From contig BCHH01000010.1 of assembly GCA_001599595.1 (NCBI GenBank), forward strand, positions 603,359 through 667,358: 64,000 nt of DNA. Reading direction: 5' to 3'. Of the stretch, positions 32,890 to 43,424 are shown piece by piece. Positions within the stretch are counted from its first letter, which is position 1. Every line of letters begins with the position of its first letter. The notes under the pieces were generated by a model. That model saw only the letters and a program-made list of their open reading frames with translations, searched no databases and had not been told where the DNA came from. The stretch comes from Beverwykella pulmonaria. Its lineage: Eukaryota > Ascomycota > Dothideomycetes > Pleosporales > Melanommataceae. Made by a program: the position numbers and the translations under genes.

Positions 32890-33260
32890 CTTCTGCAGAA
32901 TTCATGGGTATTATGATTGATACAGGAGCTTCCAAGCGCTCTACAGCAGGACACAGCCAGTATCTCGCACTACAAGCTGCCAGCACTGGTCTAGACATTG
33001 ATGAGTTAACAAAGGGACAAGTCAACGTCTAGTTTGGCATTGGCTCGACCGCGTCTATTGGCTTAATTAAGGTTACTACACCTATTGGCCTTGTCAAGTT
33101 CCACGTTGTACTAGCTGATACTCCCTTCCTACTGTGCCTGGCAGACCTAGACAGTCTCAAGTACTACTACAACAACCTCACGGATACCTTAGTATCACAC
33201 TCAAAGACTATACAAGTTGTACGCCGCTTTGGACACCCTTTCCTACTATAGGACACTTCT
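32890..33260 (+). pseudogene. copia aspartic protease region
   Basis: Contains MIDTGASKRSTAGHSQY with the catalytic DTGA at about 32918-32929, followed by FGIGSTASIGLIKV and a hydrophobic FHVVLADTPFLLCLADLD block, the usual copia protease layout. A TAG in place of an expected sense codon lies at about 33030-33032. Confidence 0.75.
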
Positions 33261-33266
33261 CTCCAA

Positions 33267-34350
33267 GTGTATCTCTCCCAATCTTTCAACTCCAACCCCT
33301 GTTATTTGACTGAAGCAGAGCTACGCCGTCTACACTGTCAATTTGGACACCCCTTAGTTGCACGCTTGAAACAACTACTTGAGAGGTCAGGACACGACAG
33401 CAACACCAAAACTCTGAAGTTTATCACCAAATACTGCCACTACTGTTAAAAGCACAGAAAGTCGCCTGGCAGATTCAAGTTTACGCTCAAGGACGATGTC
33501 AACTTCAATTACTGTATCGTCGTTGACGTGATGTATATTGACGGCAAGCCACTACTCCACATTGTTAATCAAGCTACTTGATTCTAAGCTGGCAGATGGC
33601 TACTAAACGTCTCAGCACAACACACATGGGACATGCTGCGCAGCTGCTGGATCAATACCTACCTGGGCCCTCCTGACCTAATCGCTCATGACGCTGGCAA
33701 GAACTTTGCTAGTAATGAGTTTCACCAGTACGCTATCAACGTAGGAACAGAAACAAAGGCAGTTCCAGTTGAAGCTTACAACTCGGTTGGCTTAGTTGAG
33801 CGCTACCACGACCCTCTCCGCCGCATCTACAACATTATAGTTAGCGAAGTACCTGGTATTAGCAAGGATCTAGCACTGCAGATGGCTTTTAAGGCTCTCA
33901 ACAACTCCGCAGGACCAGACGGCCTTGTACCCACACTCCTGGTCTTTGGAGCCTATCCTCGCATGGCAACCACAGACGCCCCATCTGCTACAGTCACCTA
34001 GCGCGCAGCCGCCCTTAAGAAAGCTATGATTGAGATCAACAAAATTCGCGCTAAACACCAAGTAGCAGATGCACTCAGAATGAGAAACGGCCCCAGCACC
34101 ACAGCAATCCATAACCTACCACTCAACTTACAAGTACTTGTTTGGAGAGATGGAAACACAGGAAAAGCAGGAAGCTGGACAGGGCCTTATATTCTGTTGA
34201 GTCTAGACGGTGAATCATGCACAGTTAAACTACCTAGCGGCCCTACAAACTTCCGCAGCACAGTCGTCAAACCATACCTTACAGAATTTGAAGATCTTGG
34301 AACTGAGCAGCCAGCACAAGACGCTCCGTCCGCCACGCTTGAGCAATCAA
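33267..34350 (+). pseudogene. copia integrase region
   Basis: Begins with the HHCC zinc-binding region (LHCQFGH then CHYC, about 33330-33449). The catalytic core follows: VVDVMYID with first Asp (about 33512-33540), LIAHDAGKNF with second Asp (about 33677-33708) and NSVGLVERYH with Glu (about 33781-33810). A C-terminal WTGPY-like block lies at about 34170-34190. In-frame TAA, TGA, TAA and TAG interrupt it at about 33447, 33579, 33585 and 34000. Confidence 0.82.
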
Positions 34351-34499
34351 ACCCCCGTGNACAGTCNGATCTAGACCAAGGNNACCAACCTCAACCTCAG
34401 AAGCGAAAGCGCGGCAGACCTNGCAAGCACCCCNCCACAGCCAACACTGCAGATATTACCATCTTTCTGCAAGACAANNATCCTGAAGATAGCNAATAC

Positions 34500-36065
34500 A
34501 CAGCCTNGCGCCTAAAAGAAATCTNNGGCTTGCTTGAACAGGGCGTATTTGAGCTTACTACACTAAAGGACGTTCNAGCTNGTGCACGCATCTTTGGCTC
34601 ACGCTTTGTTGACAAAGTCAAGTTCAAAGGCACTAAGAAAGCCTTTAAGAAGTCTAGACTAGTTGTACAGGCCTATAACAACCCCTAGAAGAGCACTGTC
34701 CTCACGCAATCACCTACAATCTAACGTATGAGTCAACGCCTCATCCTCTATATCACTGCTATAAAGCATGGTACCCCCAACCTAGAGGACAGACTGTATG
34801 TCAGAGACATATCTTAGGCTTACGTACAAGCTGCCACAAACCTTGTTCAAGCAATCTACATCAGACCTCCCACTGAGCTGATTGAACACTTAGGACTTGA
34901 GAATGGCACTGTCCTGAAAGTTATTAAGCCTCTCTACAGCGTTCCAGAAGCAGGAAACCACTAGTACAAGACCTATCACAATCACCACGTCAACCAGCTA
35001 AAGATGAACCCTTCTACCTACNACCCCTGCCTTCTGTACACAAACAACAATAGCTCTAGCATTATTAGCCTGCAAACAGATGATACGCTGTTTCTTGCTA
35101 ACAAGACCTTCACTGCAGCAGAGGAAAAGGAACTCAAGCAAGCAGGATTCTTAGCCAAGGAAAGGGAGAAATTAACTGTTGAACNAGCCCTCAAATTCAA
35201 CGGCTGCAACATACAGATCTCTAACAGTCACAATATACTCCTTACTCAAGAGAATCAGTGCAAGAACCTAAGTCTTATTGACGCTAAACACCCTGTTTCT
35301 ACCACTAGCTCCAGAGGCCAAGTACGCACCGCTCTGACAACTAAGGAACAGTACGCTGCACAACAAGCCAGAGGAGCCTATATCGCTTCCACTTGCCAAC
35401 CTAAAGCTTCTTTCAATCTATCCTTTGCTGCCCAGGTGACTAGTCCTAAGAAGAGCGATATTACAGCTTTAAACAAGCGCATCTAATAGCAAGTTGACAA
35501 CCCGCACAGAGGCCTTAAGTATCTTAAGTTAGACGTCAATACCCTACGCCTAGTTGCCTTCACAGACGCCTCCTTCGCAAATAACAAGGACCTCTCCTCA
35601 CAGATTGGCTATGTTATCACGCTCGCAGACGCCACAGGCAGGGCCAATATCATCCACTGGTCCTCTACCAAATGCAAGAGAGTCACTAGGAGCGTCCTAG
35701 CTTCAGAACTCTACGCAATAGGCCACGGCTTCAACGTCGCAGCAGTACTCAAATCCACGGCAGACCGCATCTTGCAGATTCAGCTACCCCTTGTTCTGTG
35801 TACTGATTCCAGATCACTCTACGACTGCTTAGTCAAGTTAGGCACTACTGCTAAGAAGCGCCTTATAATCGACGTCATGTGCTTGCGGCAATTATATGAG
35901 CGTAGGGAAATCGCAGAGGTCAAATGGGTAGATGGAGACAGCAACCCTGCTNATTCTATGACAAAGAGCAAGGCATCATCCGCGCTAGGTCAACTAATCA
36001 ATACAAATCACGTGGAAGTCAAGACTATGGGATGGGTGGAACGCGGAGCAGGAGTTACAGAATGA
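34500..36065 (+). pseudogene. copia reverse transcriptase and RNase H region
   Basis: The RT part includes RLVVQAYNN, the block LEDRLYVRDIS-stop-AYVQA (where DxxQAY is expected), IYIRPP, and SLQTDDTLFLAN, in which TDD occupies the usual YVDD active-site position. RNase H follows at 35540-36065: LVAFTDASFAN, IHWSSTKC, SELYAIGHG and DSRSLYDCL. The last 97 codons (35772-36065) are open. Stops are at about 34686, 34722, 34815, 34962 and 35484-35489. Many single N calls fall here. Confidence 0.85.
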
Positions 36066-36173
36066 GTAGGGGTTACGGATAGGGGAAACGTGTTGGAGAT
36101 TGTTTACAAAGGTTCTAAGTTTNGGTTTCTGGATGATCGTTTCAGTTGATCTGGCGATCTAGAGAGTTGCCAG

Positions 36174-36417
36174 TGTTGGTATCACATGATTTCTCAGCGT
36201 TGATATCACGTGATTTCCCCGCTCTGGCGGCAGTCACATGATCAGCTTTCTGAGTCAAGGATCCTCAAGGATCCTCGTATCTTAGAACCTTAAGAATATC
36301 ATCACCACACAAGCAGGACACTAATACTACGGTATTGGAGCCCACTGCTACGTGGTAATACATTCAACCAGNCGATTACCTCTACTGTGACCGTGAATAA
36401 CCTCGGGGTTACCGACA
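36174..36417 (+). repeat. right LTR, complete (244 bases)
   Basis: Starts TGTTGGTATC and ends ACCGACA, immediately followed by the ATATG target duplication. Its first 94 bases match the visible left LTR. One ambiguous base is at 36372. It contains three RTCACRTGAT palindromic sites and a direct AAGGATCCTC duplication (about 36259-36277). Confidence 0.93.
36181..36242. promoter_or_regulatory. three RTCACRTGAT sites in the LTR
   Basis: ATCACATGAT (36181-36190), ATCACGTGAT (36205-36214) and GTCACATGAT (36233-36242), repeated in the left LTR at 30489, 30513 and 30541. RTCACRTG is the recognition sequence of Cbf1-type bHLH factors in yeast. Their position at the LTR 5' end, where U3 promoter elements sit, suggests a transcription-control role (inference). 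Confidence 0.55.
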
Positions 36418-36422
36418 ATATG
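36418..36422. repeat. target-site duplication, right copy (ATATG)
   Basis: Identical to the five bases at 30477-30481 that precede the left LTR. Confidence 0.85.
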
Positions 36423-37018
36423 CATCCAGATTGAAACTTACTATTTCAATTAATAGCCTGTCTAAGTTAATTACAAGATGACAGACACAGTGACAGCAGT
36501 CCTAGATATCATGGGTAAGGTTGTCAAAATTAACCTCCAGTCAACGTACTTAGTGAAGAGTCTTACACTGGTTTCCGCAGCATACAGAATGTACACCTCG
36601 AGGTCTATGTTATGTCCTTCTGAAGAAAGACGTCATACTTTTTCATACTCGCAATCACATTACCACTATCTGCACTTCTCACCATACACTTCAATTTTAG
36701 CTGCACACTTAACGTTTCAAGACCGCCGAGAGACATGTCTGATCTTGGATCGTCTTACAGACACAAATGCAACGTGCATGCATAAAACATCAGCCTTCCT
36801 ATCATACTAACATTTTCAGACTGATGCCAACTTCTGGTACTTCTCATCTTCCAAGTTCTACATTTGCTACTCCACAAATTTCAAGCAACGAATGTACACA
36901 ACTTCCCAAGAAAACTGATACAAAATGCCACAACACAGCACTCTTGCCTATGCTTTGCTACCAGCCCATTCCCAATTGAGAATGTTGCTTGAGATTTGCT
37001 TAGTACTATACACTCGCT
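36423..37018. other. flank of the retrotransposon, no gene seen
   Basis: Sequence between the retrotransposon and the CorA-like gene. A 110-codon ORF at 36478-36810 begins with ATG but has no motif. Nothing else recognisable. Confidence 0.4.
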
Positions 37019-38862
37019 TCAATCCCCTTGACTTTGTTTTCTTCTTGATCTAGATAACCACGTCCTGATCCACTTTCTGCTTCGGATCAGGATCGCAGTG
37101 ACGAGAACCAGAGAAGTAGCAGGAATTGCAATTATGAAGTACCATTTGATAGGAGGATTGTCGGCTAAAACATCTACATTCATCCCAAACATACCCTTCG
37201 GATTTACCACGGATTAGTTGACCAAATTAATAGTTAGAGGCTTCTTACATACCGACACTGCGATCAGTGGGAAGAAAATGAATGTGATCCAAGTCACAGC
37301 TCCCATTTCTTTGCTGTAACGTTCTGCAGCCTGAGCATTCCGTACTCCAATGATATTATATACCTAACCAAATTATAGCAAGCAGTGGCATTTTTGGAAT
37401 CTAAGAGTACATACCAAATCCGAAATACTCTGTCCGCGCTTTGGGAAGCTTTCTGACAGAATTTTCTTCATTTCTTCGAGTTCGATGGCAAATCTTTTTA
37501 ATCTCGCTTCTTCAGATGTTTTTGGAGCACCAGCTACTTCGGAAAGTTGATTCAAGTATTCTTGTGCCTTCAAAATACTCCTTCGTTGGGTGACCATGAG
37601 CTGGCACAATGTTGACCAATCAAGTGAGTCCTGCCAGGTATCCTGAGCAAGGTCTTGGAGATCGTTGATATTGATTTCTTTATCAAGTGCTTTGAGCTCC
37701 TACTGTCGAAGTCAGCCCTGTCTCGCCCGTCATCAATTTGACAAAGTTTACAAAAACTTACGGAAGCTCTTATATGTTCTGAACATTGGTCAATAACATT
37801 TTTCCATTCGTGGATAACTCTCTCCCAGATTTTGCAGGTAAGCCGGTAGATGAACACGGCTGCTGTTGCCTCATTATCCTCGACTGCATTCGAATTGCTA
37901 GAGACTTTCCACAGCCCAGGGTCTGTCAGCCAGTTCTTGAATCCCATCCCATCTTTAGAGGAGTGGAGCTCATTAAACAAAATAAGGGTTCTTCGATGAA
38001 GTAGAGTAGTGTTTGATGCCCAAGATGATGGACAGAATGACGCTTTCTCCAAGGCTCCCGTCGTGTTCATCTTCAGAACACACGCAACACATGTCCTCCG
38101 TCGTACAATAAACCTCTCTCCCTATGAAAATTGTAAGTACCAGATGAGTGCTAAGTTACTCAATATTGCGTACCGAGGTAGTCCTAAGTTTCTTTAGGTG
38201 AGATTCTTGATGATCTGGGCCATGAGGTACCGCAACCCAATCAAATCCAAAGAAATAGAGAAGTCATTCTAAGTCAAATGTTAGAATTAGCTATCGAGCT
38301 AAGCATGATTTGTTAGAGACGCACGTTGTCCTACTATTACAGCATTGTTCGAAGTGCATCCCATGCCAAAGTATAAAAAATCCAGCTCCTTTCGCCTAGC
38401 TGAGCTATTGAGGAACATCTGGTAGTTCATCAATGCCTCATCCTCCTGGACCTTCAGAGGGGTAGATTGAGTAGTCTGATTGTTGAAAAGGCCTTTAACA
38501 AATTTTCTGCAAAGAACGCTTCGTGCAAATGGCCAATTGTTCTCATAGCTATTGGCTTGATAAGTATTGTTAAGACAATATTTGTTATTCCTTCCTACTT
38601 ACTAAATTCGATCCAGGGGCTGTGTCCCAGGATTTGGCGTGTTTGTACTCACCAGCGTTCGATCCAGAATATCGTAGACTTCTCGAACAGTTTTCAATTT
38701 GTCTGCTCTATAAGGTATTTGATATTTTGTATTTACCCTGCGGTACAATATGTCGATAGCTCTGCTTTCGGAGGAAGGATAAGTGGGCGAATCTTGCGAT
38801 GGCGCAATGTGTTGCACTGCGGGTATAAGAAAGAACGGGCTGTCAACTAAAACCGTCCCCAT
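37019..38862 (-). CDS. CorA-like Mg2+ transporter family protein, 5' part damaged
   Basis: Predicted divalent-cation channel/transporter of the fungal CorA-like group. The last four exons (38121-37762, 37699-37415, 37363-37253, 37195-37019) join in phase 0 through GT-AG introns of 51-62 bases and encode about 310 intact residues. These comprise a helical region (WASNTTLLHRRTLILF, DTWQDSLDWSTLCQLM), then GVRNAQAAERYSKEMG leading to the first membrane helix. The signature GMFGMN follows, then a second membrane helix and a basic tail, the CorA layout. Upstream, coding-like pieces continue (NNWPFARSVL, about 38535; FFGFDWVAVPHG, about 38230). The frame breaks near 38255, and again between about 38650 and 38590, where no splice combination I tried keeps frame. 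It is either a decaying gene or carries base-call errors; start not determined. Confidence 0.6.
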
Positions 38863-41699
38863 AATCGGGTCTCGATCAATAAAACGTTGTGTGAAAAAAT
38901 AATATACTTTGATAGATTATGTTCTAGCCAGGTCCTCAATCGTGTTGAAGTAAGAACTTGAGGTCTATCGCAAGTGAGACTAAGTGATTTTGTTTCCCGA
39001 AGGCCGCCTGTGGAAGCCTCTCGGTGGCCTTTCGGGCCGTGGACGATGTTCCCCACTAAGGAATGCTTGGACCCCTGCGATTTGCCTAGTTCCAATCTAT
39101 ATTTAGGCTTCAGCTCAGCTCTTCTTTATCTATGCTCTCTCCTAGAGAAACTCGTCTCGATTCTAAAGATTGGATCGTTATCAGAAAGAAGCCTCACAAG
39201 TACATTCTTATTCGGCCCCAAATCATTCCACACTCATGAGTAACTCCCACAGGCTCGCATCTCCTGGGGAAACTTCGCGAAAGGGCGCTTCTCCAGCTTC
39301 TGGTAAGCCATCAATTAGCCTGGAGCAGATTTGATGTATTGATAACTCTGCTAGAAAACTGTTTGGTAGAGATTACACCTTTCGTACACTTTGACTGTCG
39401 TGCCTTTCACGTTACACACACCTATGAATACCACAACCAGAATTGCGATTTGCATAAAGGCACTACGGAAGCCTGTCACACAATAAAGCATGAGATGGGG
39501 TCTCCTATGTATGGCGATGGTTCGGATCCTTGCCCAACATGTGAAGCAGCTACAGCTTCACTCCCAAGCAGATATTCACCAATACCAGTAAGCATATCCA
39601 AAAAAAAAAAAAAAATTTAAAAAGCTTGTCACTGCGCTCTATTCATTTATAATGAAACAATTCACTGAGTGCTGCAACGTAGGAGTCACCTAGTTCTCCT
39701 AATGTGCTTGGGAAAAATACAAGCCCTTCAAATGTGCCTCAAAATATGGTAGGCGGTAATGGGGTCACAGAGAGTTCTCAAAAACTGGAGAAAAAGCAAA
39801 AGAGTTGTTGTGTCATCTTTTGACAACTTGGTTTCTTCTAATCTAACATTATGTCCAATTGCAACGCAGAACAATATGATCATGATTACTTTATGAAGAC
39901 AAACTTTCGCCGGCTACTTTGTGAGGTACTTATCATGATCCATGCTCTTGAGGACTGCTATACAATCATCATTTATATGATATTCTAGTGCTGGAGTGAT
40001 GTGCTGCCTCGAGTAGTATCGACAGTCTTTTCGCTGCAGAACATCTTCCCTCCCGGATAATCCAGCAAGCAGTTGCAGCCGGATGAAGAGGCCACTGGCA
40101 ATTAGAACTAGCCGTCTGAGAACTTGCGCACCTTTCTAACTAGCTCTAAGACTCCATTCCTATCTAATTGATCCCATCTCGTGGTCTGAAAATAGAGTTG
40201 TCATGGTCTACAATAGCTATGTTTATATAACATGGAGGATGAAGTCGCAGGACTTAGCAGGAGGGCCCTGGCAGAAACCGTATCGCATTGGAACCTCTCG
40301 TCTGCTAATAATCAGCACCCACAGACAGACTATCTTCGGCGATCAGGCCTCAGCCATGGAGTCATAGAATAACCCGTGTGTCGTTTTCACCTCGTATTTG
40401 TTCAAGGCATCAATAACTACCAAGGTACGATGGGGTTGTGTTACTGCCATCCAGCTTTGAAAGTAGCCAAACTACGAGCGAGCGCATGCGCAATTACTGA
40501 TTTCCCTGTGCCGGTCATGCCAATTAGCCCGAAGAGGCATTGCTGGTCTTCGTCATCAGCCTATCGTGAGATCTCATGTAGAATGTCAACCTGGGTATTG
40601 GGAAAGTAGGTGGTTCGTGCAGGCGGTCATTCATATTCGCTGCAAATAGTATGAGGCTGAGTGAGGTTTCTTGACCTGTAGTGTATGAGTCCTTTCCACA
40701 CAGCTCGAAGAAGATGGAAAAGGTATGCTACGATCAAGGTTGTGGCATTGAGATCGCTAACACCTTCCCGAATGAGGCACTGAACAATCTTGTTATGTGC
40801 CTCTGACAAAATGCAGATCCCACGGCAACAATGATCTGCCGATTGTTAAGAACCTCCATATTCTTAAGAAAAAAGCTGGTGAGACGAAACAAAGAAGGTT
40901 AGAAATGCTGGCAGCGCTGTTCGTTGGAATGAGATGTTTCTTCCAGTGTTCATCGCCCGTCTCCATATCCGGTAGATCTGCATAGTAACGAGGATCAATA
41001 TTAATGATCGTGAGTTAATACCCTATGAATCATTCAAAAGAATGGGACAGAGCTCTGATTGCCTCCCAGAACCGCACCAGTGTGATAAGGTTTTGAAGGA
41101 GGGGGTTGGACACTCGACTGCAAATCTGAGCCTACGTCCTCGAAGTCAATTTCCCGGCCATAAGCTAGGGCTGACATCAATAGGATCGATGCGTAGAGTA
41201 TGTATCAACCACTGCTTATGTCTCGCTCTCGCACTCGCACTTCTAAAGGCCACGGAAGCTCCCGGACCTAGCGCCATTTGAAAACGTCCGTGCTCTGGTG
41301 GGAAGACGGTATGTTCCACGCAATCAGTTCAAACTAGGCCCAACCACCATAGACAACCTAAAAATACCCTGATTGCAGGTGGTACGGTGAAGAGTTATGA
41401 AGATGATAGGATGATTTGGAAGACTTCAATGTCGATAGATAGGGAATGCTGGAATGACAAATGAAATACAACGCCAATAACTACGTATGAAGACGAAAGT
41501 TCTATCTACAGCCCAAATAACGCCCCGCTGATGCTAGACTCTAATACAAATCCTGCTCTTATGGCGGCTCAGAGAGCTCAACAGGTCCGTCCCCTCCACG
41601 CCCAGGCTCCGTGCCCCACTTACTCCCCCGCCACTCCAGATAGAGCCCTACAGTATCACTCCTCCTCCTCTCCCTTCTTTCCACCCCCTTTTCTAACTG
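38863..41699. other. degenerate region with NACHT relic
   Basis: No intact gene. Contains a 16-base A-run (39600-39615), a relic NACHT P-loop fragment on the minus strand (annotated separately) and, just upstream of that relic, a short minus-strand stretch reading HNKIVQCLIREGVSDLNATT (about 40735-40800). That stretch resembles one ankyrin repeat. A minus-strand ORF at 38847-39095 may be part of the CorA-like gene's 5' end. Confidence 0.4.
40381..40620 (-). pseudogene. NACHT/STAND NTPase relic
   Basis: The minus strand reads PNTQVDILHEISR, a stop, then ADDEDQQCLFGLIG and MTGTGKSVIAHALARS. This is the segment around the Walker A motif (GMTGTGKS) of fungal NACHT-domain NLR-like proteins. The stop, TAG at 40563-40561, lies where these proteins have Trp (EI-x-x-WADD), consistent with TGG changed to TAG. 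After a second stop and a two-base frame change, LVVIDALNKYE resembles the Walker B segment. The intervening region normally found between them is missing, so the copy is deleted, frameshifted and non-functional. Confidence 0.65.
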
Positions 41700-42651
41700 C
41701 TATTTCCTCGGCACTTCAGCATACTGCCTCTGCATCCCGATCTCGATATCCGAAGTGCTCTTTCCGGGCTTGATGTTGTGGTCGTAGAAGTTGAGACATA
41801 GGCCCAAGACAACAAGCATGGGGAGGAAATCGTAGAAGTAGAGCGGCCATTCGTGGGAAAGGAGGTATGCTTCCTGTTGTCACACATTAATAATTGCCGT
41901 TTGGAAAGGAGGGTGAGAGAATCTTGCCTTTCCCATCGCATATTCAATCACACGGCACGTATTCCTTATCATAACCAACGCACTCGCTCCATACAAAATC
42001 GAAATATACTTCTTCCACGAGATCTGGACACTGGCAGCCGTTCCATATTTGCTGATCCTCTTATGCCAAACACCCGCAACGACCACAAAGAAGCCAAAGA
42101 TGATGATCTGCAGAATCAAACCGCCGAGGATGATGTTCTCGCCCCTCTTGACGGCCGAAGCCGTCTTCGCTTGCACGAGCATGCCGCCGCCACCGCCTTG
42201 AACGAAGAACGAAAAAACGTCTCCGGCAACAAAGACTTTGGTGACGAGGCTTGGTCGGATAATGGAGAGGGATGCGGAATCGGTGCGGCTGATGAGCCGC
42301 CCGAGGACCATGTAGATGGAGGCTGCGAAGAGGATTGGTGCCAGGAGGATCAAGATGGATTGGATGGTGTACGGTATCGTGCTATCAGTGTTATTGTGGG
42401 CTGAAGCGCGGGCGGCATAGCCGATTGTTTCGAACTAAAGATTGTATTAGTTGGTGAGCGAGGGGTGTTATGTAGGGCGCAAGTACTAGGCCTCCGATAA
42501 CAAAGGGGATGCAGAACCAAGTTCGGTTTCTGATAAGACGCCATGTATGGAGGATTGTGAAGATGATCATGCAAGCGGCAGCAATTGCACCACCAACAAG
42601 AGACGGTGTGTATGGCCAGAGGACATATTTTGGGGCTGGGGCTTCCGCCAT
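41700..42651 (-). CDS. RTA1 family membrane protein
   Basis: Seven-helix membrane protein of the fungal RTA1/lipid-translocating-exporter family (Rta1, Rsb1), linked in yeast to 7-aminocholesterol resistance and sphingoid base export. Three exons: 42651-42487, 42434-41928 and 41873-41700, giving 281 residues, normal for the family. Family blocks include YTPSLVGGAIAAACMIIF, FETIGYAAR, LLAPILFAASIYMVLGRLI (about residues 80-98), VFVAGDVFSFFVQGGGGGM, and after the second splice IEYAMGK-EAYLLSHEWPLY. That second intron (41927-41874) starts AAG|GCAAGA and has no usable GT, so it is a GC-AG intron; joining it restores the family motif EYAxGxxGYLLSHE. The Zn2Cys6 regulator lies immediately upstream on the same strand, a possible but unproven regulatory pair. 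Confidence 0.9.
41874..41927 (-). other. GC-AG intron in the RTA1 gene
   Basis: 54 bases, donor AAG|GCAAGA, acceptor ACAACAG, with ATTAAT as a possible branch site. Reading through it hits TGA, so removal is needed for a full protein. No GT donor is available in the exon end. Confidence 0.8.
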
Positions 42652-43424
42652 CGTGACTTGAGGAGTTGGTTGTTGGTGAGGTTGTACTTGGAAATGTTAA
42701 GGCCTGTCAGAAGAAAGCAATTGAGTTTCGAGAGTTGGAGTTTAGTAAAGTGTGAATGTGGGTGTTGATGGATTGAGGTGTATGTTGTCAAGTAGCTCGT
42801 GGGAAGGAGACTCTATATGTAGAGACAGAAGTGTCGAGGGGCGGGACTAATTCATCGCGTACTCTTTCGTATGGGCAATGACACGAATACTCTCCATACC
42901 GGGAATACGATACAAAATCTCCAAAGCAACGCCTGCGAAGCAAGCATAAAGGGACAGCGCCTCGTTGACTCGTCAGCCTGTTGGGGTGATCCACCGTCGT
43001 AAACGTACTGGAATACGGGCGTATTCGGGAAATCGACCAATGACACGCCGATATTGGTCGTCAATGCACGGACAGAAAATCTCGATAAGGCATTACTGCG
43101 GCGATCGACACAGGGACGCCAATTAGAATTTTAGGATTTGATGGGCCACGTTTGAAGCGCCAGATGTTCGCCTGGATCTCCAAATACTACATATAGACCA
43201 TTGTTGCGAGGCCACCCATGAGGGCTGGCGAAGCATCGTCTTTTTCTGCAGTCTTGTCATGATCCTGAGCTGATTCCAATGGATGTTGTCGAAGTTTCTA
43301 AACAACTGCACAGGTCAGTTCACCTTATTCTCAATATGAATCAGTGTGACTTACAACCATGTAGGTCCAACATCCCGGTTCGCAAGCATTTCTCTTCTGG
43401 TCGTAGCTCAATGCGAAGTAGTAT
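42652..43424. other. intergenic between RTA1 and regulator genes
   Basis: Promoter side of the RTA1 gene and 3' flank of the regulator. Short minus-strand coding-like scraps occur at about 42850-43060 (reading GVSLVDFPNTPVFQYVYDGG) and 43130-43310. They are broken by stops and frame changes and I cannot assign them. Confidence 0.35.

Larger units (their letters stand above)
30482..36417 (+). mobile_element. Ty1/copia LTR retrotransposon, full-length but degenerate
   Basis: A complete insertion bounded by ATATG target duplications. It begins TGTTGGTATCAC and ends TTACCGACA (TG...CA ends). The order of coding blocks is gag, zinc knuckle, protease, integrase, reverse transcriptase, RNase H; integrase before RT defines the copia superfamily. 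The coding region is interrupted by many in-frame stops, most of which sit where Gln, Arg or Trp codons would be expected, as after C-to-T changes on either strand. Scattered single-base N calls (about 23 bases at 19 spots from 32735 to 36372) occur only within this element, and a 430-base gap removes the left LTR's end and the primer-binding site. The element is in the same orientation as the window and lies just upstream of the J-protein gene. Confidence 0.95.
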
